From assembly GCA_017559685.1 (NCBI GenBank), contig JAFYQY010000121.1, forward strand, positions 1 to 14,154: a DNA stretch of 14,154 bases. The letters are read 5' to 3'. Below, piece after piece: positions 1 to 6,193 of the stretch; the first letter of the stretch is position 1, and each line of letters begins with the position of its first letter. The position numbers and the translations under genes are program-made. Origin of the DNA: Alistipes sp. GTDB taxonomy: Bacteria; Bacteroidota; Bacteroidia; Bacteroidales; Rikenellaceae. The notes beneath the pieces were generated by a model. It did not search any database and was not told the DNA's origin. It saw only the letters and a program-made list of their open reading frames with translations.

Positions 1-1
1 C

Positions 2-1759
2 CACGGTAAAACAACACTCGTAGATAAGATGATTATGCAGGGCAACCTCCTGCGTGAGAGTGAGCATAGCGGCGATTTGATTATGGACAACAACGACATC
101 GAGCGTGAGCGAGGCATCACCATCCTCTCGAAGAACGTGTCAGTGATCTACCAAGACTACAAAATCAACATTATAGACACCCCTGGTCACGCCGACTTTG
201 GAGGCGAGGTGGAGCGTGTATTGAATATGTGCGACGGTGTTATCCTGCTTGTCGACGCATTTGAGGGCACTATGCCACAGACTCGCTTTGTGTTGCAGAA
301 GGCCTTAGCACTGGGCAAGAAGCCTATCGTTGTTATCAACAAGGTAGACAAGGAGAACTGCCGTCCCGACGTTGTCAACGAACAGGTATTCGACCTTATG
401 TTTACGCTCGGAGCAACCGAGGAGCAGCTCGACTATAAGACCATCTATGGCTCTGCTAAGCAGGGATGGATGTCGCACGTTGCAACAGAGCGTACCGACT
501 CTATCTGTCCACTTCTCGACACTATCATCGACGAGATTCCAGAGCCTGAGAGCGTGGAGGGCACTGTGCAGATGCTTGTAACATCACTCGAGTACTCACC
601 ATACGTTGGCCGTATTGCTGTGGGCAAGGTTACCCGCGGATCACTCACTGCAGGTCAGAATGTTACGCTCGCTAAGCGTGACGGTTCGCTTGTCAAGACC
701 AAGATTAAGGACCTTATGGTCTTTGAGGGTTTGGGCAAGGCTAAGGCTGAGCGTGTGGAGTGTGGCGAGATTTGTGCATTGGTAGGAATCGAGGGCTTCG
801 AGATTGGAGATACCATCTGCGACTTCACCGATCCCGAGCCACTTCCACCTATTGCCATCGACGAGCCAACAATGTCGATGCTCTTCACCATCAACAACTC
901 ACCATTCTTCGGCAAGGATGGTAAGTTCGTAACATCACGTCACATCAAGGAGCGTCTCGACCGTGAGCTTGAGAAGAACCTTGCATTGCGTGTTGAGCCT
1001 GGCCAGAATGCCGACTCGTTCGTGGTATATGGTCGTGGTGTATTGCATCTCTCAGTCCTCATCGAGACTATGCGTCGCGAGGGCTACGAGCTTCAGGTAG
1101 GCCAGCCAAAAGTTATTACCAAGGAGATTGACGGAATCAAGTGCGAGCCAGTTGAGGAGATGACAGTAGACTGTCCTGACGATTGTGCAGGTACCGTTAT
1201 CGAGCTTACCACACGTCGCAAGGGTCAGCTTGTGAATATGGAGTCAGCAAACGAGCGTACACGCCTCGAGTTTATCATCCCATCGCGAGGCATCATTGGT
1301 CTTCGCTCAACGATGATCACGGCAACGGCGGGCGAGGCCATTATGACCCACCGTCTCAAGGACTTCGAGCCTTGGATGGGCGATATTGAGAACCGCTCTG
1401 TGGGTGCTATCATCGCCTCTGAGACGGGTACCGCATACGCCTACTCTATCGACAAGCTCCAGGACCGAGGCAAGTTCTTCATCTCGCCTATGGAACAGGT
1501 ATACTGCGGCCAGGTTATCGGCGAGCACACACGCTCTAATGATATCACCGTAAATGTCACCAAGGCTAAGCAGCTCACAAATATGCGTGCTTCGGGTTCT
1601 GACGAGAAGACATCTATTGCACCTCCAGTGATCTTCTCTTTGGAGGAGGCCCTCGAGTATATCCGCGAGGATGAGTATGTTGAGGTAACACCTAAGGCTA
1701 TCCGTCTGCGTAAGATTCTGCTCTCGGAGGTAGACCGTAAGCGTGCATCAAAGGAGTAG
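2..1759 (+). CDS. typA: GTP-binding protein TypA/BipA, 5'-truncated by window edge
   Basis: Translation-factor GTPase of the EF-G/LepA class that binds ribosomes and supports 50S assembly and stress or low-temperature growth (family knowledge). The frame is open from base 2 and begins inside the P-loop with HGKTTLVDK, so the true start is a few dozen codons upstream and an internal ATG at 29 is not the start. Visible GTPase motifs follow in order: RGITI (G2), DTPGH (G3), NKVD (G4) and a GSAKQGW segment (G5). Domain 2 then begins near TSLEYSPYVGRIAVGKV. The EF-G-like domains III and V follow (for example GRGVLHLSVLIETMRREG), and the C-terminal BipA domain contains IIPSRGIIGLRS and ends in a basic tail. 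About 585 residues are visible, against about 600 for the family. The identification is firm. The gene has higher GC and regular codon use, as expected of a core gene. Confidence 0.97.
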   Translation, partial: HGKTTLVDKMIMQGNLLRESEHSGDLIMDNNDIERERGITILSKNVSVIYQDYKINIIDTPGHADFGGEVERVLNMCDGVILLVDAFEGTMPQTRFVLQKALALGKKPIVVINKVDKENCRPDVVNEQVFDLMFTLGATEEQLDYKTIYGSAKQGWMSHVATERTDSICPLLDTIIDEIPEPESVEGTVQMLVTSLEYSPYVGRIAVGKVTRGSLTAGQNVTLAKRDGSLVKTKIKDLMVFEGLGKAKAERVECGEICALVGIEGFEIGDTICDFTDPEPLPPIAIDEPTMSMLFTINNSPFFGKDGKFVTSRHIKERLDRELEKNLALRVEPGQNADSFVVYGRGVLHLSVLIETMRREGYELQVGQPKVITKEIDGIKCEPVEEMTVDCPDDCAGTVIELTTRRKGQLVNMESANERTRLEFIIPSRGIIGLRSTMITATAGEAIMTHRLKDFEPWMGDIENRSVGAIIASETGTAYAYSIDKLQDRGKFFISPMEQVYCGQVIGEHTRSNDITVNVTKAKQLTNMRASGSDEKTSIAPPVIFSLEEALEYIREDEYVEVTPKAIRLRKILLSEVDRKRASKE

Positions 1760-1770
1760 GACCGCATACG

Positions 1771-2058
1771 ATGTACCGATATTGGGTATATATTGTCGGA
1801 AATAAGAGTGCAACAGCAGTATACATTGGGGTAACTAATAATCTTCAAAGACGCATAGCTAAGCACAAAGAAGGAGCAATCCCCGGCTTTACCCAACGAT
1901 ACAGATGTAACAGACTATTATACTTTGAAGAATACAAAAATATAAAACAGGCTATTGCACGCGAGAAAGAGCTCAAAGGCTGGAGAAGAGAACGTAAAGA
2001 AAGTTTGGTTGCAACACTTAATCCTCATCGAGTTGACCTTGCTTGCGATTGGTTTTAG
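1771..2058 (+). CDS. GIY-YIG nuclease superfamily small protein
   Basis: A single-domain protein of 95 residues related to the GIY-YIG nuclease module of UvrC and homing endonucleases. The two signature strands are WVYIV (residues 5-9) and VYIG (17-20). The conserved arginine follows in LQRRIAKHK and the metal-binding glutamate candidate lies in AREKELKGWRR (around residue 65), so the catalytic residues appear intact. The length fits the stand-alone GIY-YIG proteins common in Bacteroidota. The start is 11 nt after the typA stop, so it is probably co-transcribed by read-through. It looks more AT-rich than typA and is followed within 10 nt by an imperfect inverted repeat, which suggests an acquired or mobile unit. 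The cellular substrate is unknown; related proteins are often loosely annotated as excinuclease subunit C-like, but there is no other UvrC domain here. Confidence 0.9.
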   Translation: MYRYWVYIVGNKSATAVYIGVTNNLQRRIAKHKEGAIPGFTQRYRCNRLLYFEEYKNIKQAIAREKELKGWRRERKESLVATLNPHRVDLACDWF

Positions 2059-2067
2059 CAATCACGT

Positions 2068-2160
2068 TGTCATCCTGAGTGAAACGAAGGATCTCAAGGA
2101 TTAAGATAACGGCAAATGTCTGTAGATGACGAGAGATTCTTCACTACGTTCAGAATGACA
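2068..2160. repeat. Imperfect inverted repeat (REP/MITE-like) downstream of the GIY-YIG gene
   Basis: The 27-nt arms lie at 2068-2094 and 2134-2160. Comparing the left arm with the reverse complement of the right arm gives 20 of 27 identical positions, including TGTCAT at the outer end and ATCT at the inner end. The 39-nt spacer has no obvious coding content. The arms contain the CATCCTGAG..CGAAGGATCT type of sequence that I recall as a dispersed palindromic repeat in several bacterial phyla. The mismatches argue against a simple terminator, and no T-tract follows. Confidence 0.75.
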
Positions 2161-2203
2161 GCATAGCTCCAAGAGTCTATTTATAGGCAATTAACAACAA
2201 TAG

Positions 2204-2211
2204 TAAATTTC
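2204..2211 (+). promoter_or_regulatory. Weak candidate -7 box for rpiB
   Basis: TAAATTTC lies 24 nt before the rpiB ATG and differs in one position from the Bacteroidota -7 consensus TAnnTTTG. The matching -33 element is poor (a TTTA around 2180). rpiB needs its own promoter because the repeat separates it from the typA unit, but this assignment is tentative. Confidence 0.3.
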
Positions 2212-2235
2212 AAACAACCTAAAATTATAATTATT

Positions 2236-2676
2236 ATGGAGAAGAAAATCGGTATTGCGTGCGACCACGCTGCATACGACCTCAAGGAGTTCCTCGTAGG
2301 CTACCTTTCAACTAAGGGTTTCGAGGTTAAGGACTTCGGCTGCTACTCAGAGGAGTCTGTAGACTACCCTGACTTCGCTCACCCACTTGCTGACGCTATC
2401 GAGGCTGGTGAGTTGGAGCGTGGTATCGGCCTCTGTGGCTCTGGCGAGGGTATCTCAATGACACTCAACAAGCACCAGGGCATCCGTGCAGCCCTCTGCT
2501 GGATTCCTGAGATCGCTAAGCTCTCACGTCAGCACAACAACTCTAACGTTTTGTGTATGCCTGCTCGTTTCATCTCTAACGACGAGGCTTTGGAGATGCT
2601 TAACATCTGGCTTGAGACTGAGTACGAGGGTGGCCGTCACCAGCGTCGCTTGGACAAGATGCCTCTTGCTAAGTAG
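2236..2676 (+). CDS. rpiB: Ribose-5-phosphate isomerase B
   Basis: Cytoplasmic enzyme interconverting ribose 5-phosphate and ribulose 5-phosphate in the non-oxidative pentose phosphate pathway. The RpiB/LacAB fold is clear: ACDHA near the N-terminus (D10, H11), the active-site cysteine in LCGSGEG (C67), GIRAALCW, the conserved histidine-asparagine stretch QHNNSNVL (H100), ARFIS (R111) and the C-terminal GGRHQRR motif. The length of 146 residues matches the family. The ATG start gives the expected KIGIACDHA opening and is preceded by an AT-rich leader without a Shine-Dalgarno site. The gene is flanked by the inverted repeat upstream and a strong terminator downstream, so it is probably monocistronic. 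Confidence 0.97.
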   Translation: MEKKIGIACDHAAYDLKEFLVGYLSTKGFEVKDFGCYSEESVDYPDFAHPLADAIEAGELERGIGLCGSGEGISMTLNKHQGIRAALCWIPEIAKLSRQHNNSNVLCMPARFISNDEALEMLNIWLETEYEGGRHQRRLDKMPLAK

Positions 2677-2700
2677 TCGTCCACAGCCGACAAAAAAGTG

Positions 2701-2738
2701 GTTGCCGAGGTTAGGTTTCGACCCTCGGCAACTTTTTT
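2701..2738 (+). terminator. Intrinsic terminator after rpiB
   Basis: The stem GTTGCCGAGG (2701-2710) pairs perfectly with CCTCGGCAAC (2723-2732), closes a 12-nt loop and is followed by six T residues. An A-tract (2692-2697) precedes the stem, so the structure could also act on minus-strand transcripts. Confidence 0.9.
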
Positions 2739-2768
2739 ATCCCGATTTATGGTATGCTATACACGAAT

Positions 2769-2797
2769 AACCCCCATAAGTGGGGGTTGTTTTTTTT
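2769..2797 (+). terminator. Second terminator-like hairpin before the TonB receptor
   Basis: AACCCCCA (2769-2776) pairs with TGGGGGTT (2781-2788) around a TAAG tetraloop. A G and eight T residues (2790-2797) follow. It lies about 30 nt after the first terminator and directly overlaps the proposed receptor promoter, so it seems to insulate the receptor gene from rpiB read-through. Confidence 0.75.
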
Positions 2798-2817
2798 GCA
2801 GCAGCACACTAATTTTG
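2786..2817 (+). promoter_or_regulatory. Bacteroidota-type promoter of the TonB receptor gene
   Basis: TAATTTTG (2810-2817) matches the -7 consensus TAnnTTTG exactly. GTTG (2786-2789) is a three-of-four match to the -33 element TTTG, with a 20-nt spacer. The start codon begins only 5 nt after the box, so transcription would start at or within a few bases of the GTG. Confidence 0.5.
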
Positions 2818-2821
2818 CAGC

Positions 2822-5071
2822 GTGAAAAGATTGTTAACCATACTATCGCTCTTTTTGGCTCTGCCCCTGATGGCTCAGACGCCCGACTCGCTGCACCACG
2901 ACATCGAGCTTGTGGAGATCACCGCATCACTCAAGAACGACAACGAAAAGAGCATACCGATATCGACCACCACGATGACAATGGCCGATATCGAGAAGCG
3001 TGGCATAGGCTCGATTAAGGAGCTCTCGCTCATCGCCCCAAACTTCTACCAACCCGACTACGGCTCGTCGATAACCTCGTCGATATATGTCCGTGGCTTC
3101 GGCTCACGCATCGACCAGCCCGTACTAGGCCTGACAATCGACGATGTGCCGATAATGAACAAGAATAGCTACGACTTCGACCTCTTCGACATCCGCCGCA
3201 TCGACCTACTTCGTGGTCCTCAGGGTACGCTCTATGGTCGTAATACGTCGGGAGGTGTGATGAACATCACCACCCTATCGCCACTCGACTGGCAGGGTTT
3301 TCGCGGTATGGCTGAGGTAATGTCGAACCTCTCGTATAGAGCCTCAGTAGCCTACTACACACGTCCCACATCGCGTTTCGGTGTCTCGCTATCAGTAGCG
3401 GGCAGCCACGACGAAGGCTTCTTCCAGAACCACTACACGGGACTCAACTGCGATGCGGGCTCGAATCTCGGAGCACGCCTTCGCATCCAATATCTTGCTG
3501 CCGAGCGTCTATCGATCGACAACATCCTCACAGCAGGATATACCGACGAGGGAGGTTATGCCTACCATCAGTACAACCGCGAGGGCAACATATACTCACC
3601 TGTCGCCTACAATGACATAGCAAACTACCGACGTCTAAGCATCAGCGATGGCTTTGTGCTCCACTGGAGCAGCGACAAGGTGCGTCTGCAGTCGACCACA
3701 AGCCTTCAATACTTGGGCGATGTGATGACCCTCGACCAGGACTTCACAACAAAGTCGATGTTTACGCTAAGACAGCAGCAGAGAGAGCTCGCTGTAACCG
3801 AAGATATAGTAATCCGCAATGCCAATACATCGCAACGCTGGCAGTGGCTATGCGGCATCTTTGGCTTTGCCAAATGGCTCGATATGTCGTCGCCAGTAAC
3901 CTTCAAGGAGGATGGTGTCAACGAGCTAATTTTGGGAAATATCAATAACGGCATACAAACCGTTTTTCCCGACAATAGCATTACGTTCGACGTCAATAAC
4001 TTTATGATTGCAAGCGACTTCCGCATTCCGACATACGGTGCAGCTCTATACCACCAGTCATCGCTAAAGTTCGGTCGTTGGAGACTCACTGCGGGCATTA
4101 GAGCCGACCTTGAATATACATCAATGGACTACTATTCGCACGCCGAATTGGGCTATATGTTCGACCTCACGATGAGCGACTTCAAGAGACTTAGAACAGA
4201 GTTCAAGGGTCGCGAAGAGCAGCTCTTTGTGGAGATTCTCCCTAAGCTATCGGCCGAGTACAACACCTCTACTGGTAACCTCTACGCAACAGTCACTCGA
4301 GGCTACAAATCAGGAGGTTTCAACACTCAGATATTCTCCGACATCCTACAGTCGAAGATGATGAACGATATGATGTCGGACCTTGGCGTGGAGCTCGACT
4401 CTGCAGTGGGACAGACGACATACAACTCAGCAGAGGCTACACGCTATAAACCCGAGACAAGCTGGAACTTCGAGTTTGGTACACACCTCCGCCCTGCACG
4501 AGGTCTTACCATCGATGCCGCAGCATTCTGGATTGAGTGCTTCGATCAGCAGGTGACAGTACTGCCTAAGGGAATGAGCACAGGACGTATGATGTCAAAC
4601 GCCGCACGAGCTCGTAGCTATGGTGTGGAGTTAAGCGTAGACTACAACTACCGAGGATTCAACATCCGTGGCGACTACGGCTATACAAACGCCCGTTTTC
4701 GCGAGTATAACGACGGCATCGAGGAGTATGCTGGCAAGCGAATACCATACTCGCCCGAGCACACAGCATCGCTCATTGCCACCTACAACATCGAGGTTAA
4801 CAACCCACGACTACAACGCATCAGCCTCTCGGCAGATTGGCGAGCTACAGGGTCGATATACTGGGATGAGGCAAACACCCTCAAGCAGCCACTCTACTCG
4901 CTTGTAGGTGCACAGATAATGCTAAAAATGAACAATATACAGCTCACGCTGTGGGGACGAAACCTTCTCGACACTCGCTACGACCAGTTCTACTTCAAGT
5001 CGGTCGGCAACGAGTTCTTCTCGAAGGGCAAACCCCTCCACGCGGGCGTAAGACTTAACATTAACATTTAA
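2822..5071 (+). CDS. TonB-dependent outer-membrane receptor
   Basis: Outer-membrane beta-barrel receptor of 749 residues that would import a ligand using TonB-ExbBD energy. A signal peptide (residues 1-18) ends at LPLMA before Gln19, which fixes the GTG start. A plug domain follows directly (about residues 30-150) with YVRGFGSR (90-96), a Ton-box-like segment near residues 28-34, and the hallmark stretch beginning RGPQGTLYGRNTSGG (131-145). The remainder is barrel strands, with GYKSGGFNTQ and NLLDTRYDQFYF among typical receptor motifs. There is no N-terminal carboxypeptidase-regulatory-like domain and no susD neighbour, so it resembles siderophore or cofactor receptors more than Sus glycan transporters. 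The C-terminus LNINI lacks a terminal aromatic residue. It is four bases upstream of a lipoprotein gene. The substrate cannot be assigned from sequence. Confidence 0.95.
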   Translation: MKRLLTILSLFLALPLMAQTPDSLHHDIELVEITASLKNDNEKSIPISTTTMTMADIEKRGIGSIKELSLIAPNFYQPDYGSSITSSIYVRGFGSRIDQPVLGLTIDDVPIMNKNSYDFDLFDIRRIDLLRGPQGTLYGRNTSGGVMNITTLSPLDWQGFRGMAEVMSNLSYRASVAYYTRPTSRFGVSLSVAGSHDEGFFQNHYTGLNCDAGSNLGARLRIQYLAAERLSIDNILTAGYTDEGGYAYHQYNREGNIYSPVAYNDIANYRRLSISDGFVLHWSSDKVRLQSTTSLQYLGDVMTLDQDFTTKSMFTLRQQQRELAVTEDIVIRNANTSQRWQWLCGIFGFAKWLDMSSPVTFKEDGVNELILGNINNGIQTVFPDNSITFDVNNFMIASDFRIPTYGAALYHQSSLKFGRWRLTAGIRADLEYTSMDYYSHAELGYMFDLTMSDFKRLRTEFKGREEQLFVEILPKLSAEYNTSTGNLYATVTRGYKSGGFNTQIFSDILQSKMMNDMMSDLGVELDSAVGQTTYNSAEATRYKPETSWNFEFGTHLRPARGLTIDAAAFWIECFDQQVTVLPKGMSTGRMMSNAARARSYGVELSVDYNYRGFNIRGDYGYTNARFREYNDGIEEYAGKRIPYSPEHTASLIATYNIEVNNPRLQRISLSADWRATGSIYWDEANTLKQPLYSLVGAQIMLKMNNIQLTLWGRNLLDTRYDQFYFKSVGNEFFSKGKPLHAGVRLNINI

Positions 5072-5075
5072 CGCT

Positions 5076-5537
5076 ATGAGACTCTTTAAATACTTTGCAA
5101 TGCTCGCTGCTACGGCCCTGATGTTTGCAGCCTGCGAGAATGGAGACAACAATGAACTACCCCAAAACCCTGTCGATAGCAAGTGCTACAAGGGCACTAT
5201 GAAGGTAGACCAGAACGACGGCACGTTCTACACGCAGAGCGACGTGGAGGTAGACTATGAGATTCGTAATGGCAAGCTCAACTTCGTGATGTACAAAGTT
5301 AAGTTCGCCACGGGAATGCCTATCAAGCTCGATATGGTTGTCGAGGGTGCCACCATCGACTATTCTAACAACGATGGTAACTACTCAATCTCGGGCGATG
5401 GTCTTGTCCCCTACGCTATGGGTGGTCCATTCGAGAAGTTCACCATCACAGCACTTCAAGGCACAATCACCCCTGAGCAATTCACCCTCACATTCACCTG
5501 CGGCGACTACCCTGTCACCTACACAGGTACAAAATAG
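5076..5537 (+). CDS. Small lipoprotein, calycin-like beta domain suspected
   Basis: Predicted lipoprotein of 153 residues. The signal peptide ends in the lipobox FAAC with Cys20, followed by ENGDNNE; the acidic residues after Cys are compatible with surface export in Bacteroidota. The mature part is a run of short beta strands beginning YKGTMKV and ending YPVTYTGTK, rich in Gly, Asp and Thr. This resembles the calycin-like lipoproteins of Bacteroidota, but that is an impression rather than a motif match. It lies 4 nt after the receptor stop, so the two are probably translationally linked, and it may act as the receptor's surface partner. It is shorter than HmuY proteins and shows no SusD features. 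Its transcript probably ends in the hairpin at 5577-5611. Confidence 0.8.
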   Translation: MRLFKYFAMLAATALMFAACENGDNNELPQNPVDSKCYKGTMKVDQNDGTFYTQSDVEVDYEIRNGKLNFVMYKVKFATGMPIKLDMVVEGATIDYSNNDGNYSISGDGLVPYAMGGPFEKFTITALQGTITPEQFTLTFTCGDYPVTYTGTK

Positions 5538-5571
5538 CAAAACTTGCGACAAACAATAAAGGCTACCTCGT

Positions 5572-5575
5572 GATC
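5572..5575. repeat. Left copy of the 4-bp target-site duplication (GATC)
   Basis: GATC immediately precedes the left IS end. The second copy is at 6158-6161, directly after the right end. GATC is its own reverse complement and short, so it is weak evidence alone but fits exactly with the TG...CA element ends. Confidence 0.7.
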
Positions 5576-5576
5576 T

Positions 5577-5611
5577 GACCCCAAAAGTTTTTTATCTAAA
5601 CTTTTGGGGTC
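5577..5611 (+). terminator. Perfect hairpin in the IS left end; probable terminator for the lipoprotein unit
   Basis: A 14-bp perfect stem pairs GACCCCAAAAGTTT (5577-5590) with AAACTTTTGGGGTC (5598-5611) around a 7-nt loop. It is followed by TCTTTAT, a mediocre T-rich tract. It overlaps the IS terminal inverted repeat and may originally have blocked outside transcription from entering the transposase genes. Here it probably ends the transcript that begins at the TonB receptor. Confidence 0.6.
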
Positions 5612-5616
5612 TCTTT

Positions 5617-5908
5617 ATGCACAAAAGCACGACTATGAAGCATTGCTCAAATATATGATGATGCTCAAAGAGGGTTATTCAATTGACAGCATTCACAAGA
5701 AGTTTGGTATTAATAGCGAACGACTTAAATGTATGTAGCTACTATACCATCAATATGGAATATCGGTTCTTCACCGCAATCACTATGCACAAATAAGCGG
5801 AGAATTAAAACAGCAAATCATAAGGGATATTGAAGAAAATCACTGAACTTCGGTGCAAGCCTCGTTAAAATACGAAGTAAGTGCAGACAGAGTAAAGGTA
5901 TGGCGCTT
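5617..5908 (+). pseudogene. IS3-family orfA fragment (helix-turn-helix subunit)
   Basis: The reading frame from 5619 gives AQKHDYEALLKYMMMLKEGY, then SIDSIHKKFGINSERLKCM, then LLYHQYGISVLHRNHYAQIS, then GELKQQIIRDIEENH, then SVQASLKYEVSADRVKVWRL. These are typical of the two helix-turn-helix segments of IS3-family OrfA. The frame is interrupted by TAG (5736-5738), probably a former Trp codon, and by TGA (5844-5846). The ATG at 5617 is out of frame with this reading by one base, suggesting a one-base loss just after the start. It is not functional. Confidence 0.85.
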
Positions 5909-6122
5909 AGTATGTCACGCAGAGGGAAACTGCTTGAATAATGCTGTGCTGGTGTAACTTTTTGGGTATAATGAAATCTGAATTGCAATATTTGCATCAG
6001 TTTTCTGATATGGAGTTTTCGAACGGGAGTTACGAAAGTATATTAACTACTATAACAACGACCGTATTAAACTAAAATTAAACGGAAAGAGTCCGGTACA
6101 ATACCGAACTCTTTACCTATAA
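5909..6122 (+). pseudogene. IS3-family orfB C-terminal fragment (DDE transposase tail)
   Basis: The fragment begins around an SMSR-type motif at 5909-5920, followed by a frame-disrupted GNCLNNAV. It then reads NFLGIMKSELQYLHQFSDME in a second frame, and after another frameshift near 6014 reads FERELRKYINYYNNDRIKLK, then LNGKSPVQYRTLYL, ending at a TAA (6120-6122). This is the classic end of an IS3-family OrfB. The catalytic glutamate position, expected in NAVMENFF, reads as Val here. The upstream catalytic aspartates are deleted, so no active transposase can be made. Confidence 0.85.
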
Positions 6123-6193
6123 ATCTATTTAATTATCTGTCCAATTTTTTGGGATCAGATCTCAAGGCAGCCTTTTTAGCTGATGACAATATA

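Larger units (their letters stand above)
5576..6157 (+). mobile_element. Decayed, internally deleted IS3-family insertion sequence
   Basis: The ends are TGACCCCAAAA on the left and TTTTGGGATCA on the right; the outer 15 nt of the two inverted ends agree at 12 positions. GATC directly abuts both ends (5572-5575 and 6158-6161), a 4-bp target duplication. The 582-bp element keeps an orfA N-terminal part and an orfB C-terminal part joined near 5908. Intact IS3-family elements are about 1.2-1.5 kb, so more than half is missing. It lies in the convergent gap between two 3' ends, where insertion does little harm. Confidence 0.88.

Noticed and set aside
1441..1896. 151-codon open frame on - strand across the typA end and GIY-YIG start
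   Set aside because: It is antisense to two convincing genes and its translation is Ser/Arg-rich without any recognisable motif.
3706..4098. 130-codon open frame on - strand inside the TonB receptor gene
   Set aside because: It is antisense within a continuous receptor frame, with no motif and no start signals.
5577..5611. Riboswitch or ordinary intergenic terminator unrelated to the IS
   Set aside because: The left arm is the IS terminal repeat itself, matched by the inverted right end and flanked by GATC, so it belongs to the element, although it may act as a terminator.
6164..6177. Short AAGG-CAG-CCTT hairpin with T-run as terminator near the operon's 3' end
   Set aside because: The stem is only four base pairs and its T-run is on the + strand, which is the wrong direction for the minus-strand operon.
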